Below, one piece after another: positions 26,644 through 36,412 of a stretch of 64,000 nt of DNA. The notes below the pieces were generated by a model, which saw nothing but the letters and a program-made list of their open reading frames with translations, was not told the origin of the DNA and ran no database searches. Where the stretch lies: contig CAZUWF010000002.1 in assembly GCA_964624065.1 (NCBI GenBank), positions 1-64,000 on the forward strand. Reading direction: 5' to 3'. The stretch is from UBA7960 sp964624065. Lineage in GTDB: Bacteria; Bacteroidota; Bacteroidia; Bacteroidales; UBA7960. Position 1 is the first letter of the stretch; each line of letters opens with the position of its first letter. A program made the translations under genes and the position numbers.

Positions 26644-29600
26644 ATGAACGATATTAGAATTTCTACCGACTACTTATTTGAAGTTAGTTGGGAGGTTTGC
26701 AACAAAATTGGGGGAATACACACGGTAATTGGTACAAAGGCAAAATCCCTTGTGGATAGGCTAAGCGACAAATACATTACCATTGGTCCGGATGTTTGGA
26801 AAGAAACCCACGGAAATCCAGAATTCATTGAGGACAAGTACCTTTTCAGAGCCTGGCGAAAGCAAGCCAACAAGACTGGCCTGTATTTCAGGGTTGGGCG
26901 TTGGAACGTACCCGGGCAGCCTGTTGCGGTTTTGGTTGACTTTACGCCCTTGTTTGCCGAGAAGAACAAGATATTTGGCGAATTGTGGGAAAAGTTTGGA
27001 TTGAACTCACTCGATGCACAATGGGATTTTACAGAACCCGTAATGTTTGGGTATGCTGCCGGGCAGGTAATCGAGAGTTTCTACAATTTCCACTTATCGG
27101 AGTTCGACAGGATTGTGGCTCACTTCCATGATTGGATGACTGCCTCGGGAATTCTTTACCTTTCGGAAAAAGTTCCGCAAGCCGGCACGTTGTTTACCAC
27201 ACACGGAACTACCCTTGCCCGTGCCATGGCCAACAAGGGATTGCCCTTGAACCTTGACGACAAAGAACTTAACCCCGGAAGCATTGCGCATGATTTGGGA
27301 ATAGTTCCGAGGCACGAACTTGAAGCTTTGGGTGCCCGAAAGGCAGATGCCTTTACAACCGTAAGCCAACCTACCGCCAACGAATGCAAGGTTTTTTTAG
27401 GAAAGGGAGTTGACTTGATTACACCAAATGGTTTTGATAGCACCTTTGTGCCACAAGGCCCGGAGTTTGCCCAAAAGAGGACTGCGGCACGCAATCAACT
27501 CATTAAAGTTGCCGAAGGCTTGTTGAATCAGCAATTACCTCAGAACGCATTTTTGGTTGGAATCAGTGGTCGCTACGAAGTGAAAAACAAGGGTATTGAT
27601 CTTTTTATTAATGCCCTTGGCAAGCTAAACAATAACGATAGGCTAAACAATACGGTTGTGGCTTTCATTACCGTGCCTGCAACGCAAACTGGTGCCAGAC
27701 CAGAAGTAACCAAAAGGATTGAAAATCCCGATTTCTCCAATCCGATTTCAAACGAGGTGGTTACCCACCTTTTGGCCGACGAACCCACGGATGAAATTCT
27801 GAAAAGAATAGCTACCGCCAAACTTACAAATTCGCCCTCTGATAAGGTTAAGGTGATTTTTGTCCCGAGTTACCTGACCGGAAATGACGGGGTGGTTAAT
27901 CTGGGCTATTTCGATGCATTGATAGGGCTTGACCTAACTGTTTACCCAAGCTATTACGAGCCGTGGGGATATACGCCGATGGAAAGCCTCGCCTTTAGGG
28001 TGCCGACCATTACAACCTCTCTAACAGGTTTTGGCCACTGGGTTAAAACCAATTTTCCAAAGGTTGGCAAGGCAGTTGGCATTTTAGATCGAACCGACGG
28101 TACTAATGAAGAGTATGCCAACCAGCTCACAGGTTATATGCTGAAGGTCTTTGTTGGCAAGGATGCTGGGGTTTTGACTGGCGAGTCAGACAATTACAAT
28201 ACTTTGGTTCACAAAAGCCAGCTTGACTCCCGTAACGAGGCTTCAAAGATTGCCGCAAAGGCTTTGTGGACCAGCCAAATAGAAAATTATTTCAGGGCTT
28301 TTGATATTGCTGCCGAAAAGGTTAATGGGCGTTCAGATCAGTTCAAGGGCAAGAAACAACCCATTTCAATTGCCAAGGCTGCCATCAAAACCGCCAAGCC
28401 CAATTGGAAGCACCTAGTTGTTGAGGTTAAGGTACCCGAACAACTGGAGCATCTTCACAAAATTGCCAAGAACCTTTGGTGGTCTTGGAATTACCACGCC
28501 GAAGAAATGTTTGCTTCCATCAATCCGGAACTATGGCAAAAGAGCCATAAAAACCCAAACCTTTTGCTCGATTTGCTTGCGGTTGAGGATTATGAAAGGG
28601 CTTTGGAAAACAAGGAATTTTTGGCCAATTACGATAAGGTGGTTGCCGATTTCGAAGGCTACATGAAAGTGGGGCAAAAGAAAACCAGCAACAAGATTGC
28701 ATACTTCAGCATGGAATACGGCCTTCACACCAGTGTAAAGATTTACTCTGGAGGGCTCGGAGTACTTGCCGGCGATTACTTGAAGCAAGCCAGCGATGAC
28801 AATGTTGATATGATAGGCATTGGGATGCTTTACCGGTACGGATACTTTTCGCAAAGTCTTTCGCCCTCAGGCGAGCAATTGGCCGTTTATCACTCACACG
28901 ACTTTTCGCATATGGCAGCCGTGCCGGCTTTGGGAAAAAATGGAGATCAATTGGAAATAACAATTGCATTCCCCGGGAGGATTCTTTACGCAAAGGTTTG
29001 GAAAATTGATGTTGGCAGGGTGCCTCTCTATCTTTTCGATACCGATTTGAAAAAGAATGCAACCTACGACCGTTCAATTACACATCAGCTATATGGCGGT
29101 GACACAGAAAACAGGTTCAAGCAAGAGTCTTTGCTCGGTATTGGCGGTATCAGGCTTCTTGATGCTCTTGGCATTAAGCCGGATATTTACCATCTGAACG
29201 AAGGGCACGCAGCTTTTGCCGGACTAGAGAGGTTGAGGGTTCTGGTTCAAGATGAGAGAATTTCATTTAGGGAAGCCGTTGAAGTGGTAAGGTCGAGCAG
29301 CTTGTTCACCACTCACACGCCAGTTCCTGCCGGGCATGACATGTTCTCGGAGGATATTCTCCGTACCTACATGCCGCATTATGCAGAGCGTTTGGGTGTT
29401 TCGTGGGAAACGTTCATTTCACTGGGCAAAATCGATCCCGCTCAAACCGACGAAAAATACTCCATGAGCATTTTGGCTACCAAGCTTTCGCAAGAAGTTA
29501 ATGGGGTTAGTAAATTGCACGGAGCCGTTTCACGCGATATGTTTAAGGACCTTTATCCGGGCTATTATGCCGAGGAATTGCACATTGGCCACGTTACCAA

Positions 29601-30942
29601 CGGTGTGCATTACGGCACTTGGACCTCAAAGGAGTGGCAGCAACTTTACTGCAAGACATTTGGCGAAGGTTTTAACTCCAACGTTTCTGACCAAAAAGCT
29701 TGGGAAAAGATTTACGACGTTGATGACCAACAAATTTGGGGATTGCGAAACCTACACCGAGCCAATCTTGTCAAGTACCTTAAGCAGAGGGTGCTTTCAA
29801 ACCTTTCGGGGAGGACCCAAAACCCAAGGAAAATCTATCAAACCATTGAAGGTCTTGACGAAAATGCACTGATAATTGGTTTTGCGCGCCGTTTCGCCAC
29901 ATATAAAAGGGCCAAGTTACTTTTTAATGATGTTGAAAGACTCTCACACATTGTAAACAAAGCAGGCATGCCCGTGCAGTTTATTTATGCTGGCAAGGCC
30001 CACCCCGCCGACAAGCATGGTCAGGAATTAATCAGGAATATTGTCGAGATTTCCAAGAGACAAGAATTCAAGGGCAAGCTTTTCTTCATCGAAGATTACG
30101 ATATGGAACTAGGAGCAGAACTTACAAGGGGTGTTGACATTTGGCTCAACACCCCAACTCGTCCTTTGGAAGCCTCCGGTACTAGTGGTATGAAGGCGGT
30201 ACTTAACGGTGCGATGAATTTCAGCGTCCTTGACGGGTGGTGGCTCGAAGGTTACAGGCCAGGAGCTGGTTGGGCTATCAAAGAGGAAACCACTTACGAC
30301 AACGAAGAGTTTCAAAACGAGTTAGATGCCGAAACCATTTACAATACCCTTGAAAATGAGATTATTCCCCTGTTCTACGATAGGAACCATAAGGGAATTC
30401 CAACCCAATGGGTAAACTGCATTAAGAACAATTTGGTGAAAATTGCCCCCCACTATGCCAACAAGAGGATGCTCGATGATTACTTCGAAAAGTTTTACAA
30501 CAAGCTGGCAAAAACAGCCAAGACTTATTCTGAAAACAACTACAAAAAAGCAATTGAAAAAAGAAGGTGGAAGGAGTACATTGCCCGTAATTGGGAGAAG
30601 GTTGAGGTTGACTCCATAGGACTGAATGGTTTTGACGAAAAATCGCTTGCATTGGGCGATACATTCACCGCCGAGGTTGTATTGGACCCAGGTGCCATCG
30701 ATCACGAAGACATTGGGGTGGAAGTGGTTTTTGCTCGGCAATCATTTACCCAAGAAAGCAAGGAGGTTATCTCGGTTTATGAATTGGACAAGGTTAAGGT
30801 AGACGAGGAAGAAATGCTGGTAACCTACCGCTGCGAAGTAAAGAGCAGGAATGCAGGGAGTTACAACTATGCCTTCAGAATTTTTCCCAAGAATGAACAC
30901 CTGGCTCACCGCCAAGACTTACCACTAATTAAGTGGGCCTAA
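26644..30942 (+). CDS. fused GT3 glycogen synthase / alpha-glucan phosphorylase
   Basis: A 1432-residue two-enzyme protein. Residues 1 to about 585 are a GYS-like (GT3) glycogen synthase: FEVSWEVCNKIGGIHTV, THGTTLAR and the YPSYYEPWGYTPMESLAF motif. From about 592 there is a DUF3417 segment (KIAKNLWWSWNYHAEEMF), then an alpha-glucan phosphorylase (YFSMEYGLH at about 685, GGDTENRFKQES, LNEGHAAFAGLERLR, TTHTPVPAGHD, ARRFATYKRA and ASGTSGMKAVLNG with the PLP lysine at K1184). One half builds glycogen and the other breaks alpha-1,4 bonds by phosphorolysis. No glgB, glgC or glgX genes are adjacent. A strong terminator follows. Confidence 0.93.
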   Translation: MNDIRISTDYLFEVSWEVCNKIGGIHTVIGTKAKSLVDRLSDKYITIGPDVWKETHGNPEFIEDKYLFRAWRKQANKTGLYFRVGRWNVPGQPVAVLVDFTPLFAEKNKIFGELWEKFGLNSLDAQWDFTEPVMFGYAAGQVIESFYNFHLSEFDRIVAHFHDWMTASGILYLSEKVPQAGTLFTTHGTTLARAMANKGLPLNLDDKELNPGSIAHDLGIVPRHELEALGARKADAFTTVSQPTANECKVFLGKGVDLITPNGFDSTFVPQGPEFAQKRTAARNQLIKVAEGLLNQQLPQNAFLVGISGRYEVKNKGIDLFINALGKLNNNDRLNNTVVAFITVPATQTGARPEVTKRIENPDFSNPISNEVVTHLLADEPTDEILKRIATAKLTNSPSDKVKVIFVPSYLTGNDGVVNLGYFDALIGLDLTVYPSYYEPWGYTPMESLAFRVPTITTSLTGFGHWVKTNFPKVGKAVGILDRTDGTNEEYANQLTGYMLKVFVGKDAGVLTGESDNYNTLVHKSQLDSRNEASKIAAKALWTSQIENYFRAFDIAAEKVNGRSDQFKGKKQPISIAKAAIKTAKPNWKHLVVEVKVPEQLEHLHKIAKNLWWSWNYHAEEMFASINPELWQKSHKNPNLLLDLLAVEDYERALENKEFLANYDKVVADFEGYMKVGQKKTSNKIAYFSMEYGLHTSVKIYSGGLGVLAGDYLKQASDDNVDMIGIGMLYRYGYFSQSLSPSGEQLAVYHSHDFSHMAAVPALGKNGDQLEITIAFPGRILYAKVWKIDVGRVPLYLFDTDLKKNATYDRSITHQLYGGDTENRFKQESLLGIGGIRLLDALGIKPDIYHLNEGHAAFAGLERLRVLVQDERISFREAVEVVRSSSLFTTHTPVPAGHDMFSEDILRTYMPHYAERLGVSWETFISLGKIDPAQTDEKYSMSILATKLSQEVNGVSKLHGAVSRDMFKDLYPGYYAEELHIGHVTNGVHYGTWTSKEWQQLYCKTFGEGFNSNVSDQKAWEKIYDVDDQQIWGLRNLHRANLVKYLKQRVLSNLSGRTQNPRKIYQTIEGLDENALIIGFARRFATYKRAKLLFNDVERLSHIVNKAGMPVQFIYAGKAHPADKHGQELIRNIVEISKRQEFKGKLFFIEDYDMELGAELTRGVDIWLNTPTRPLEASGTSGMKAVLNGAMNFSVLDGWWLEGYRPGAGWAIKEETTYDNEEFQNELDAETIYNTLENEIIPLFYDRNHKGIPTQWVNCIKNNLVKIAPHYANKRMLDDYFEKFYNKLAKTAKTYSENNYKKAIEKRRWKEYIARNWEKVEVDSIGLNGFDEKSLALGDTFTAEVVLDPGAIDHEDIGVEVVFARQSFTQESKEVISVYELDKVKVDEEEMLVTYRCEVKSRNAGSYNYAFRIFPKNEHLAHRQDLPLIKWA

Positions 30943-30961
30943 GGAAATGGCTACTTTATTT

Positions 30962-31000
30962 AAACCTGTCACGATTCAATTTCTTGGCAGGTTTTTTTTT
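30962..31000 (+). terminator. intrinsic terminator after the glycogen fusion gene
   Basis: Stem AAACCTGTC/GGCAGGTTT (30962-30970 with 30986-30994, one G-U pair), then a run of nine T. Confidence 0.85.
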
Positions 31001-31045
31001 CAAACACTCCAACCCACTAATCTCTTAATCAATCATACTTTTTGT

Positions 31046-31053
31046 TATTTTTG
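31046..31053 (+). promoter_or_regulatory. -7 element (TAnnTTTG) for the NSS transporter gene
   Basis: TATTTTTG, 34 bp before ATG 31088. Confidence 0.45.
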
Positions 31054-31087
31054 ACCCTAAAATATTATCTAACCAAAAAATTTTCCC

Positions 31088-32455
31088 ATGGCTTTGCTTG
31101 ATAATGATGGCCGTGAAGGCTTCTCGGGTAAGTTCGGTATTTTTGCTGCAGCCGCTGGTTCGGCAGTAGGCTTGGGTAACATTTGGCGTTTTCCATATGT
31201 GGCGGGCGAGCATGGGGGTGGAGCGTTTCTTCTCTTCTACCTGTTGTTTGTTTTGGCAATAGGAGTACCGGTCATTTTGTCGGAGTTTGTCATTGGCCGC
31301 AAGGCCCGCAGCAATGCTCTTGGCTCGTTCAGGATACTATCACCAGGCACCCCTTGGTGGGTTATTGGTTTCTTGGGAATAGTGGCGGCCTTCGTAATCC
31401 TATCGTTTTACAGTACGGTGGCCGGATGGACCCTTGAATACTTGGTACAGGCCATTTCTGGAAGTTTTGCCGGGAAAAGTTCCGAACAACTGGCAAATGG
31501 GTTCGAAGAGTTCACACAAGGTAGTTTCAGACCTTTGCTTTGGCAAATGATTTTTATGGGTTTAACAGCCTTGGTTGTACTTGGAGGAGTGCGGAAGGGT
31601 ATCGAGAAGTACACTAAGATTTTAATGCCTTTGCTATTCATTTTGATTGTAGCTATAGGCATAAGAAGTATTACTCTCCCAGGCGCTTCTGATGGCTTGG
31701 AGTTTTTGTTCAAGCCCAACTTTGACAAGATTACAATCCAGTCTTTACTTATGGCCTTGGGTCAGGCGGCATTTTCGTTGAGCATCGGAATGGGCGCGCT
31801 TATCACTTACGGCTCATACATAAGAAAGGACACCCCGTTGGCCGGTACCGCCCTTCAAATTGCCTCCGCCGATACAATAATTGCAATTTTGAGCGGTGTA
31901 ATGATTTTTCCCGCCCTCTTTGCTTTGGGTGGCAGTCCTCAGGGAGGTCCGGGATTGGTTTTCATAACATTGCCTCAAATTTTTCAAGCAATGCCTGGTG
32001 GTTTTTATTTTTCGATAGCATTTTTCTTCCTTTTGGCGGTTGCGGCCCTTACCAGCACCATCTCCTTGCTGGAGGTTGTGGTGGCTTACCTAAAAGACGA
32101 AAAGAAAATTAGCAGGCCAAAAGCCACGTTGATCGGTACCATCTCCATTTCGGCTATTGGAGTGTTTTGCACCCTGTCATTCGGACCACTTAGGGAGGTA
32201 ACCATTTTTGGCAAAACCATTTTCGGTTTGATGGACTACGCCGCTGCAAACCTTTTCCTTACATTCGGGGCACTATTCATAGTTATCTACACCGGTTGGA
32301 AGCTCGGAAAGGCAAGGTTCGTGGAAGAACTTCAGCAAGGCTCCGCAATTAATCCAATCCTCGCCAATGTGGTTGTAATAATAATTAAGTACATTGCACC
32401 AATAGCAATAGGTGCGGTTGCTGTAGGGGCTTTCTTTATTAAAGGGATAACTTAG
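31088..32455 (+). CDS. neurotransmitter:sodium symporter-family (NSS/SNF) transporter
   Basis: A 455-residue, about 11-12-span membrane transporter of the LeuT fold. It shows the family's first-helix signature AAAGSAVGLGNIWRFPY (about 21-37), the unwound TM6-like stretch AFSLSIGMGALITYGSY (about 232-248) and GGGAFLLFYL. It imports amino acids or related small organic molecules with sodium. Bacterial members take up tryptophan, tyrosine, leucine or glycine betaine-like compounds, and the substrate is not predictable here. It lies between the glycogen fusion and the AGCS transporter. The terminator upstream and the own -7 element indicate separate transcription. Confidence 0.93.
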   Translation: MALLDNDGREGFSGKFGIFAAAAGSAVGLGNIWRFPYVAGEHGGGAFLLFYLLFVLAIGVPVILSEFVIGRKARSNALGSFRILSPGTPWWVIGFLGIVAAFVILSFYSTVAGWTLEYLVQAISGSFAGKSSEQLANGFEEFTQGSFRPLLWQMIFMGLTALVVLGGVRKGIEKYTKILMPLLFILIVAIGIRSITLPGASDGLEFLFKPNFDKITIQSLLMALGQAAFSLSIGMGALITYGSYIRKDTPLAGTALQIASADTIIAILSGVMIFPALFALGGSPQGGPGLVFITLPQIFQAMPGGFYFSIAFFFLLAVAALTSTISLLEVVVAYLKDEKKISRPKATLIGTISISAIGVFCTLSFGPLREVTIFGKTIFGLMDYAAANLFLTFGALFIVIYTGWKLGKARFVEELQQGSAINPILANVVVIIIKYIAPIAIGAVAVGAFFIKGIT

Positions 32456-32749
32456 AGGAAGTTAGGAGCAAAGGGCGAAAAACACCAAACCCACAGACCC
32501 CGGAATGACAAAAAGAATGTAAGCAGTGATAGACTAGAGGCACCTAGCAGATTTAAGAACCAAAGTTAGAAAGATTGACAATTCAATATTTAAAGCTTCT
32601 AAACAATAAAACCTCTAACAAAACTCCAAACCCAAATTACTTTTAGCCTTCAACCGACACATAGTCTTTCTACTAAAAACTTTTCTCCATTTTTAAAATC
32701 TTTTTTCTTTTCTTTGCCGTCTCATTCATAACCACCAAAACAGCTACAC

Positions 32750-34141
32750 ATGAGTACAACACTTGAAGCTTTCAACAACATTATTAAGTTGTATAACGAT
32801 TATGTAGGTGGCTATTTGCTATTAATCATGCTCGTTCCTGCAGGAATATTCTTTGCATTTAAGTTCAAGTTCCTGCACGTTCGCAAGTTCTGGCATTCAT
32901 TTCACATTCTGTCGGGTAGGTTTTCGAAAAAGGATGATTCGGGCGATGTAAACCACTTCAAAGCACTTACCACTGCTCTTTCGGCCACCGTTGGTACAGG
33001 AAATATTGTAGGTGTTGCCCTTGCCATTTACCTTGGAGGACCGGGGGCAATTTTTTGGATGTGGGTTACTGGTTTTTTTGGCATGATGCTCAAACTTGTG
33101 GAGTGTACCCTGGGTTTGAAATACCGCAAGTTTAATGCAGATGGTACGGTTTCGGGTGGTCCGATGTACTATATGGAATACGGTCTAAAGGATAAACTTG
33201 GCAAGCACGCCAAAACTTTGGCGGTGGTCTTTGCCGGTGCAGCAATGCTTTGCTCATTGGGAACCGGAAATATGGCCCAGAGCAACTCTATGACCGAAGT
33301 TATTTTTAATAGTTACTCAGTTCCCCACTGGATTACCGGATTGGTTATTGCGGCCTTGGTGTTGCTTATAGTAGTTGGCGGGCTCAAGCGTATTGCAGAG
33401 GTCACCTCCAAGCTTGTCCCTTTTATGGCCTTGTTTTATTTCATAGCTGCATTCTTGATTTTCATATTTCACCTCGATCAATTTTTTCCTGCCCTTGGAT
33501 TGATTTTTAAAGATGCTTTTACCGGAACCGCAGCAACCGGTGGTTTTGTCGGGTCGGCGTTTATCCTTACACTTACAATGGGGGTTAGGCGTGGGTTGTT
33601 TAGCAACGAGGCTGGGCAAGGGTCGGCGGCAATGGCCCACTCCGCTGCAAAAACACCTTATCCGATTCGCGAGGGTATGGTTGCAAGCCTCGAACCATTT
33701 ATTGATACTCTTTTTATCTGCACCCTTACCGCAATGGTAATTATTATGACAGGGGCTTGGAGTTCGGGCATTCAGGGAGTGGGAATGACTGTGCTTGCGT
33801 TCGAAACAGGACTTTCGGTCCTTAATCTTGGGCATCTGGCCTCGCATTTTGTAGCAATTGGGTTGTTGCTGTTTGCCTTTTCCACCATTATTGCCTGGTC
33901 ATACTATGGAACAAGGGCTGCCCAATACCTCTTTGGCGACAAGGCGATCAAGCCTTATTACTACGTTTATGCCCTTTTTGTTTTCTTTGGCGCGGTTTGG
34001 GGGATTGATTTGGTTTGGAACTTTGTTGATATGGTAATTACCTTTATGACCATACCAAACTTGATTGCAATTGTGCTACTTACCCCTGTGATTAAGAAGG
34101 AAATAAACGATTACTTCTCGAAAGATTATAAAAGGCTATGA
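32750..34141 (+). CDS. alanine/glycine:cation symporter (AGCS family)
   Basis: A 463-residue, about 10-11-span sodium- or proton-coupled importer of alanine, glycine or glutamine-like amino acids. The family signature is GVRRGLFSNEAGQGSAAMAHSAAKT (about 276-300), which contains the substrate-binding loop. The KFKFLHVRKFWHSF opening and SATVGTGNIVGVALAI (about 79-94) also match. It follows the NSS gene after 294 bp of A/T-rich sequence without a terminator that I can find, so partial readthrough is possible. The upstream stretch has TTTTCTTTG but not the full TAnnTTTG box. Confidence 0.94.
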   Translation: MSTTLEAFNNIIKLYNDYVGGYLLLIMLVPAGIFFAFKFKFLHVRKFWHSFHILSGRFSKKDDSGDVNHFKALTTALSATVGTGNIVGVALAIYLGGPGAIFWMWVTGFFGMMLKLVECTLGLKYRKFNADGTVSGGPMYYMEYGLKDKLGKHAKTLAVVFAGAAMLCSLGTGNMAQSNSMTEVIFNSYSVPHWITGLVIAALVLLIVVGGLKRIAEVTSKLVPFMALFYFIAAFLIFIFHLDQFFPALGLIFKDAFTGTAATGGFVGSAFILTLTMGVRRGLFSNEAGQGSAAMAHSAAKTPYPIREGMVASLEPFIDTLFICTLTAMVIIMTGAWSSGIQGVGMTVLAFETGLSVLNLGHLASHFVAIGLLLFAFSTIIAWSYYGTRAAQYLFGDKAIKPYYYVYALFVFFGAVWGIDLVWNFVDMVITFMTIPNLIAIVLLTPVIKKEINDYFSKDYKRL

Positions 34142-34302
34142 TAATGCTCGGTTGGGCATAAAGGTATTGAAGTATAAAAAGTTTGTGGAGTTTGCAAGGC
34201 CTTGTCGACGGCTAGATTAGAAACATAGCATTTCAATCAAGAATTGTGCTTGAGGCTGTTTGTCTTTAAAGATCGATGCCTATTGGCCTTCATTAGTTGA
34301 CT

Positions 34303-35118
34303 CTAACCATCAAGACCTCTGGCCTCATTCTTGACCTTTCTATCCCAATCCTGCCAAAACCTGAATTGTTTCCTGAATCCATCTAATTGACAGCGAGATA
34401 AATTAATGGTTTCTTTGCCTTCGTTATTTGGCATTAGGTTGGCCAAGCTTTCTCCCGAGGGCGATAAAACTGTTGAGTCGCCCGAGTGGTCGTTACCGTT
34501 TCCATCAACCCCTAACCTGTTAACCGCCACGACATAAGCCTGATTTTCGATTGCGCGTCCCATCAGGAGTACCCTCCAAGCATGGCTCCTCGGGGCAGGC
34601 CAATTGGCAACCACTAGCAAGCAATCGTAATTAAACCCCATGGTTTCTTGGTAACTGTTTAGGCACAATCCCGGAAAGCGCAATTCGTAGCAGATTATGG
34701 GCTTTATCCGCCAACCCTTTAATTCCACTATCAATTCACTGGTTCCAGGAGTGTATGCATTGTTTTCTCCTGCAAATGAGAAAAGTTTGATCTTATCGTA
34801 TGTTTCAAAGGAGCCATCGGGTCTAACCCAAAAGAAACGGTTGTAGAAACAGCCCGAATCCTCAACGGCAACGCTCCCGCATACAACCAATTTTCGATCT
34901 GAGGCTACTCCTCGCATCCATTCAAGCGCAACCTCTCCGCTAGGATCTGCTACTTTTGAAGGGTTCATCGAAAATCCTGTCGTAAACATCTCTGGCAAAA
35001 CTAAAAGGTCGGTTTCGGGGTCCATCCCTGTAATTTTCTCCGAGAACATTAGCAAGTTTCGCGAAGGATCTTCCCAGTGGAGCGACGACTGGATTATTGT
35101 AACCTTTATATTTTGCAT
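34303..35118 (-). CDS. nitrilase-superfamily omega-amidase (YafV type)
   Basis: A 271-residue carbon-nitrogen hydrolase. The catalytic triad is visible: E in LPEMFTTGF (about 44), K in YDKIKLFSF (about 108) and C in PIICYELRFPG (about 141). Omega-amidases of this branch hydrolyse alpha-ketoglutaramate and alpha-ketosuccinamate. ATG 35118 is used because the longer frame would begin within the upstream aminotransferase; even so the start overlaps that gene's 3' end by 13 nt, which shows translational coupling. Its partner aminotransferase probably makes the alpha-keto acid amide that this enzyme removes. Confidence 0.92.
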   Translation of the reverse strand: MQNIKVTIIQSSLHWEDPSRNLLMFSEKITGMDPETDLLVLPEMFTTGFSMNPSKVADPSGEVALEWMRGVASDRKLVVCGSVAVEDSGCFYNRFFWVRPDGSFETYDKIKLFSFAGENNAYTPGTSELIVELKGWRIKPIICYELRFPGLCLNSYQETMGFNYDCLLVVANWPAPRSHAWRVLLMGRAIENQAYVVAVNRLGVDGNGNDHSGDSTVLSPSGESLANLMPNNEGKETINLSRCQLDGFRKQFRFWQDWDRKVKNEARGLDG

Positions 35119-36263
35119 AGTATGTTTGCCGCTTTTTCTAAGGTTTCTTCCGATTTGGCAAAGCAAAATCGCAACTTGGCATTGTTTACAGCGTGGCTGT
35201 AAAACGGTGATACCGGGACCGATGCAATTTTGTAACTTCTAGTTAATTGTTGCGCGAAATCCATCTCCGGTTCGTCAGAAATGTGCGAATAATCTAGCAG
35301 TTGGAAATAGGTTCCCTCCGCTGGTACGAACATGAATCTCGAATTTTTTAGTGCATCCAAAAAGAAATCTCGTTTTGATTGAAAAAGTTCATTTAATCCC
35401 GAATAATTGTCGGGATTTTCCAAAAAATCGGCTATTGCCATCTGTACCGGCGTATTGGTGCAGAAAACAGTAAACTGATGCACTTTCCTGAACTCTTTCA
35501 TCAGGTAATCTGGCCCGATACAGTAGCCGGTTTTCCAGCCTGTTGCATGAAAAGTTTTCCCAAAAGAGCAGGTCACAAGGCTCCTTTCGGCCAACCTGGG
35601 GTGCCTGCAAACACTCTCGTGCAATCGACCATCAAAAACCAAATGCTCGTAAACCTCATCGCTAAGCACTATAATGCTTGTGTCGTGTGTAATTGATTCA
35701 AGGCTTTTCAGGTCTGCTGCCGTAAGGATGCTTCCGGTTGGATTGTGAGGGCTATTTATAATTATCATCTTGGTGCGGCCACTTACCATTTTCTTCACCT
35801 CCTCCCAATCAATGTGGTATGTAGGTGCCTTTAATTTAATCACCACTGGCGAGCCTCCCGCCAATTTTATGGCAGGCACGTAGCTATCATAAGCTGGCTC
35901 GAAAACTATTACTTCATCGCTTTCTCGAACGAAGGCAGTTATGGCGCTGAACAACGCCTGTGTTGCTCCGGCAGTAACCGTGATTTCTGTTTCTGGATTG
36001 TAAACGGCTCCGTACAAAAGATTGGTTTTCAATGCAATGCGCTCCCTTAGCAGCAACACTCCAGGCATCGGGGCGTATTGATTTTGCCCTGCCCGCATAT
36101 GTTTCGAAACCAGATTAATTAACTCTTCAGAAATGGCAAAGTCGGGAAATCCCTGGGATAAGTTTATGGCATTGTGCTGGTTTGCCAGCTGTGTCATTAT
36201 GGCAAAAACCGAAGTGCCGGTATTGGGCAATTTGGACAATACCGTATTTTTAATGTGATTCAT
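35106..36263 (-). CDS. PLP-dependent aminotransferase (methionine/glutamine transaminase type)
   Basis: A 385-residue fold-type I class I/II aminotransferase, close to the YbdL/KAT group. Visible are INLSQGFPDF, NQYAPMPG, TAGATQALF, INSPHNPTGS (about 174), DEVYEHLVF (about 205), SFGKTFHATGWKTGY with the PLP lysine, and the late LRFCFAKS. YbdL-type enzymes transaminate methionine, histidine and phenylalanine, often with glutamine as amino donor, and then release alpha-ketoglutaramate. The omega-amidase gene overlaps its 3' end, which supports a glutamine transaminase role such as methionine salvage. Confidence 0.92.
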   Translation of the reverse strand: MNHIKNTVLSKLPNTGTSVFAIMTQLANQHNAINLSQGFPDFAISEELINLVSKHMRAGQNQYAPMPGVLLLRERIALKTNLLYGAVYNPETEITVTAGATQALFSAITAFVRESDEVIVFEPAYDSYVPAIKLAGGSPVVIKLKAPTYHIDWEEVKKMVSGRTKMIIINSPHNPTGSILTAADLKSLESITHDTSIIVLSDEVYEHLVFDGRLHESVCRHPRLAERSLVTCSFGKTFHATGWKTGYCIGPDYLMKEFRKVHQFTVFCTNTPVQMAIADFLENPDNYSGLNELFQSKRDFFLDALKNSRFMFVPAEGTYFQLLDYSHISDEPEMDFAQQLTRSYKIASVPVSPFYSHAVNNAKLRFCFAKSEETLEKAANILCKI

Positions 36264-36412
36264 TTCGCTGGTTTTTCTAAAAGGAAAACTTAAATTTCAT
36301 AATTTTACACGCAATTTTTCTCGAAATAAAAGTAGGCAAATTTCGACAAATTTTCCAAATCATTTTCTTTAAAAAAAGACACACCCTGAATTTTAACTAC
36401 AAACAGCAAAAA

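Noticed and set aside
33317..33847. 176-residue frame antisense to the AGCS transporter
   Set aside because: It lies wholly inside a highly conserved gene and has the composition expected of a reverse frame; no start signal or motif.
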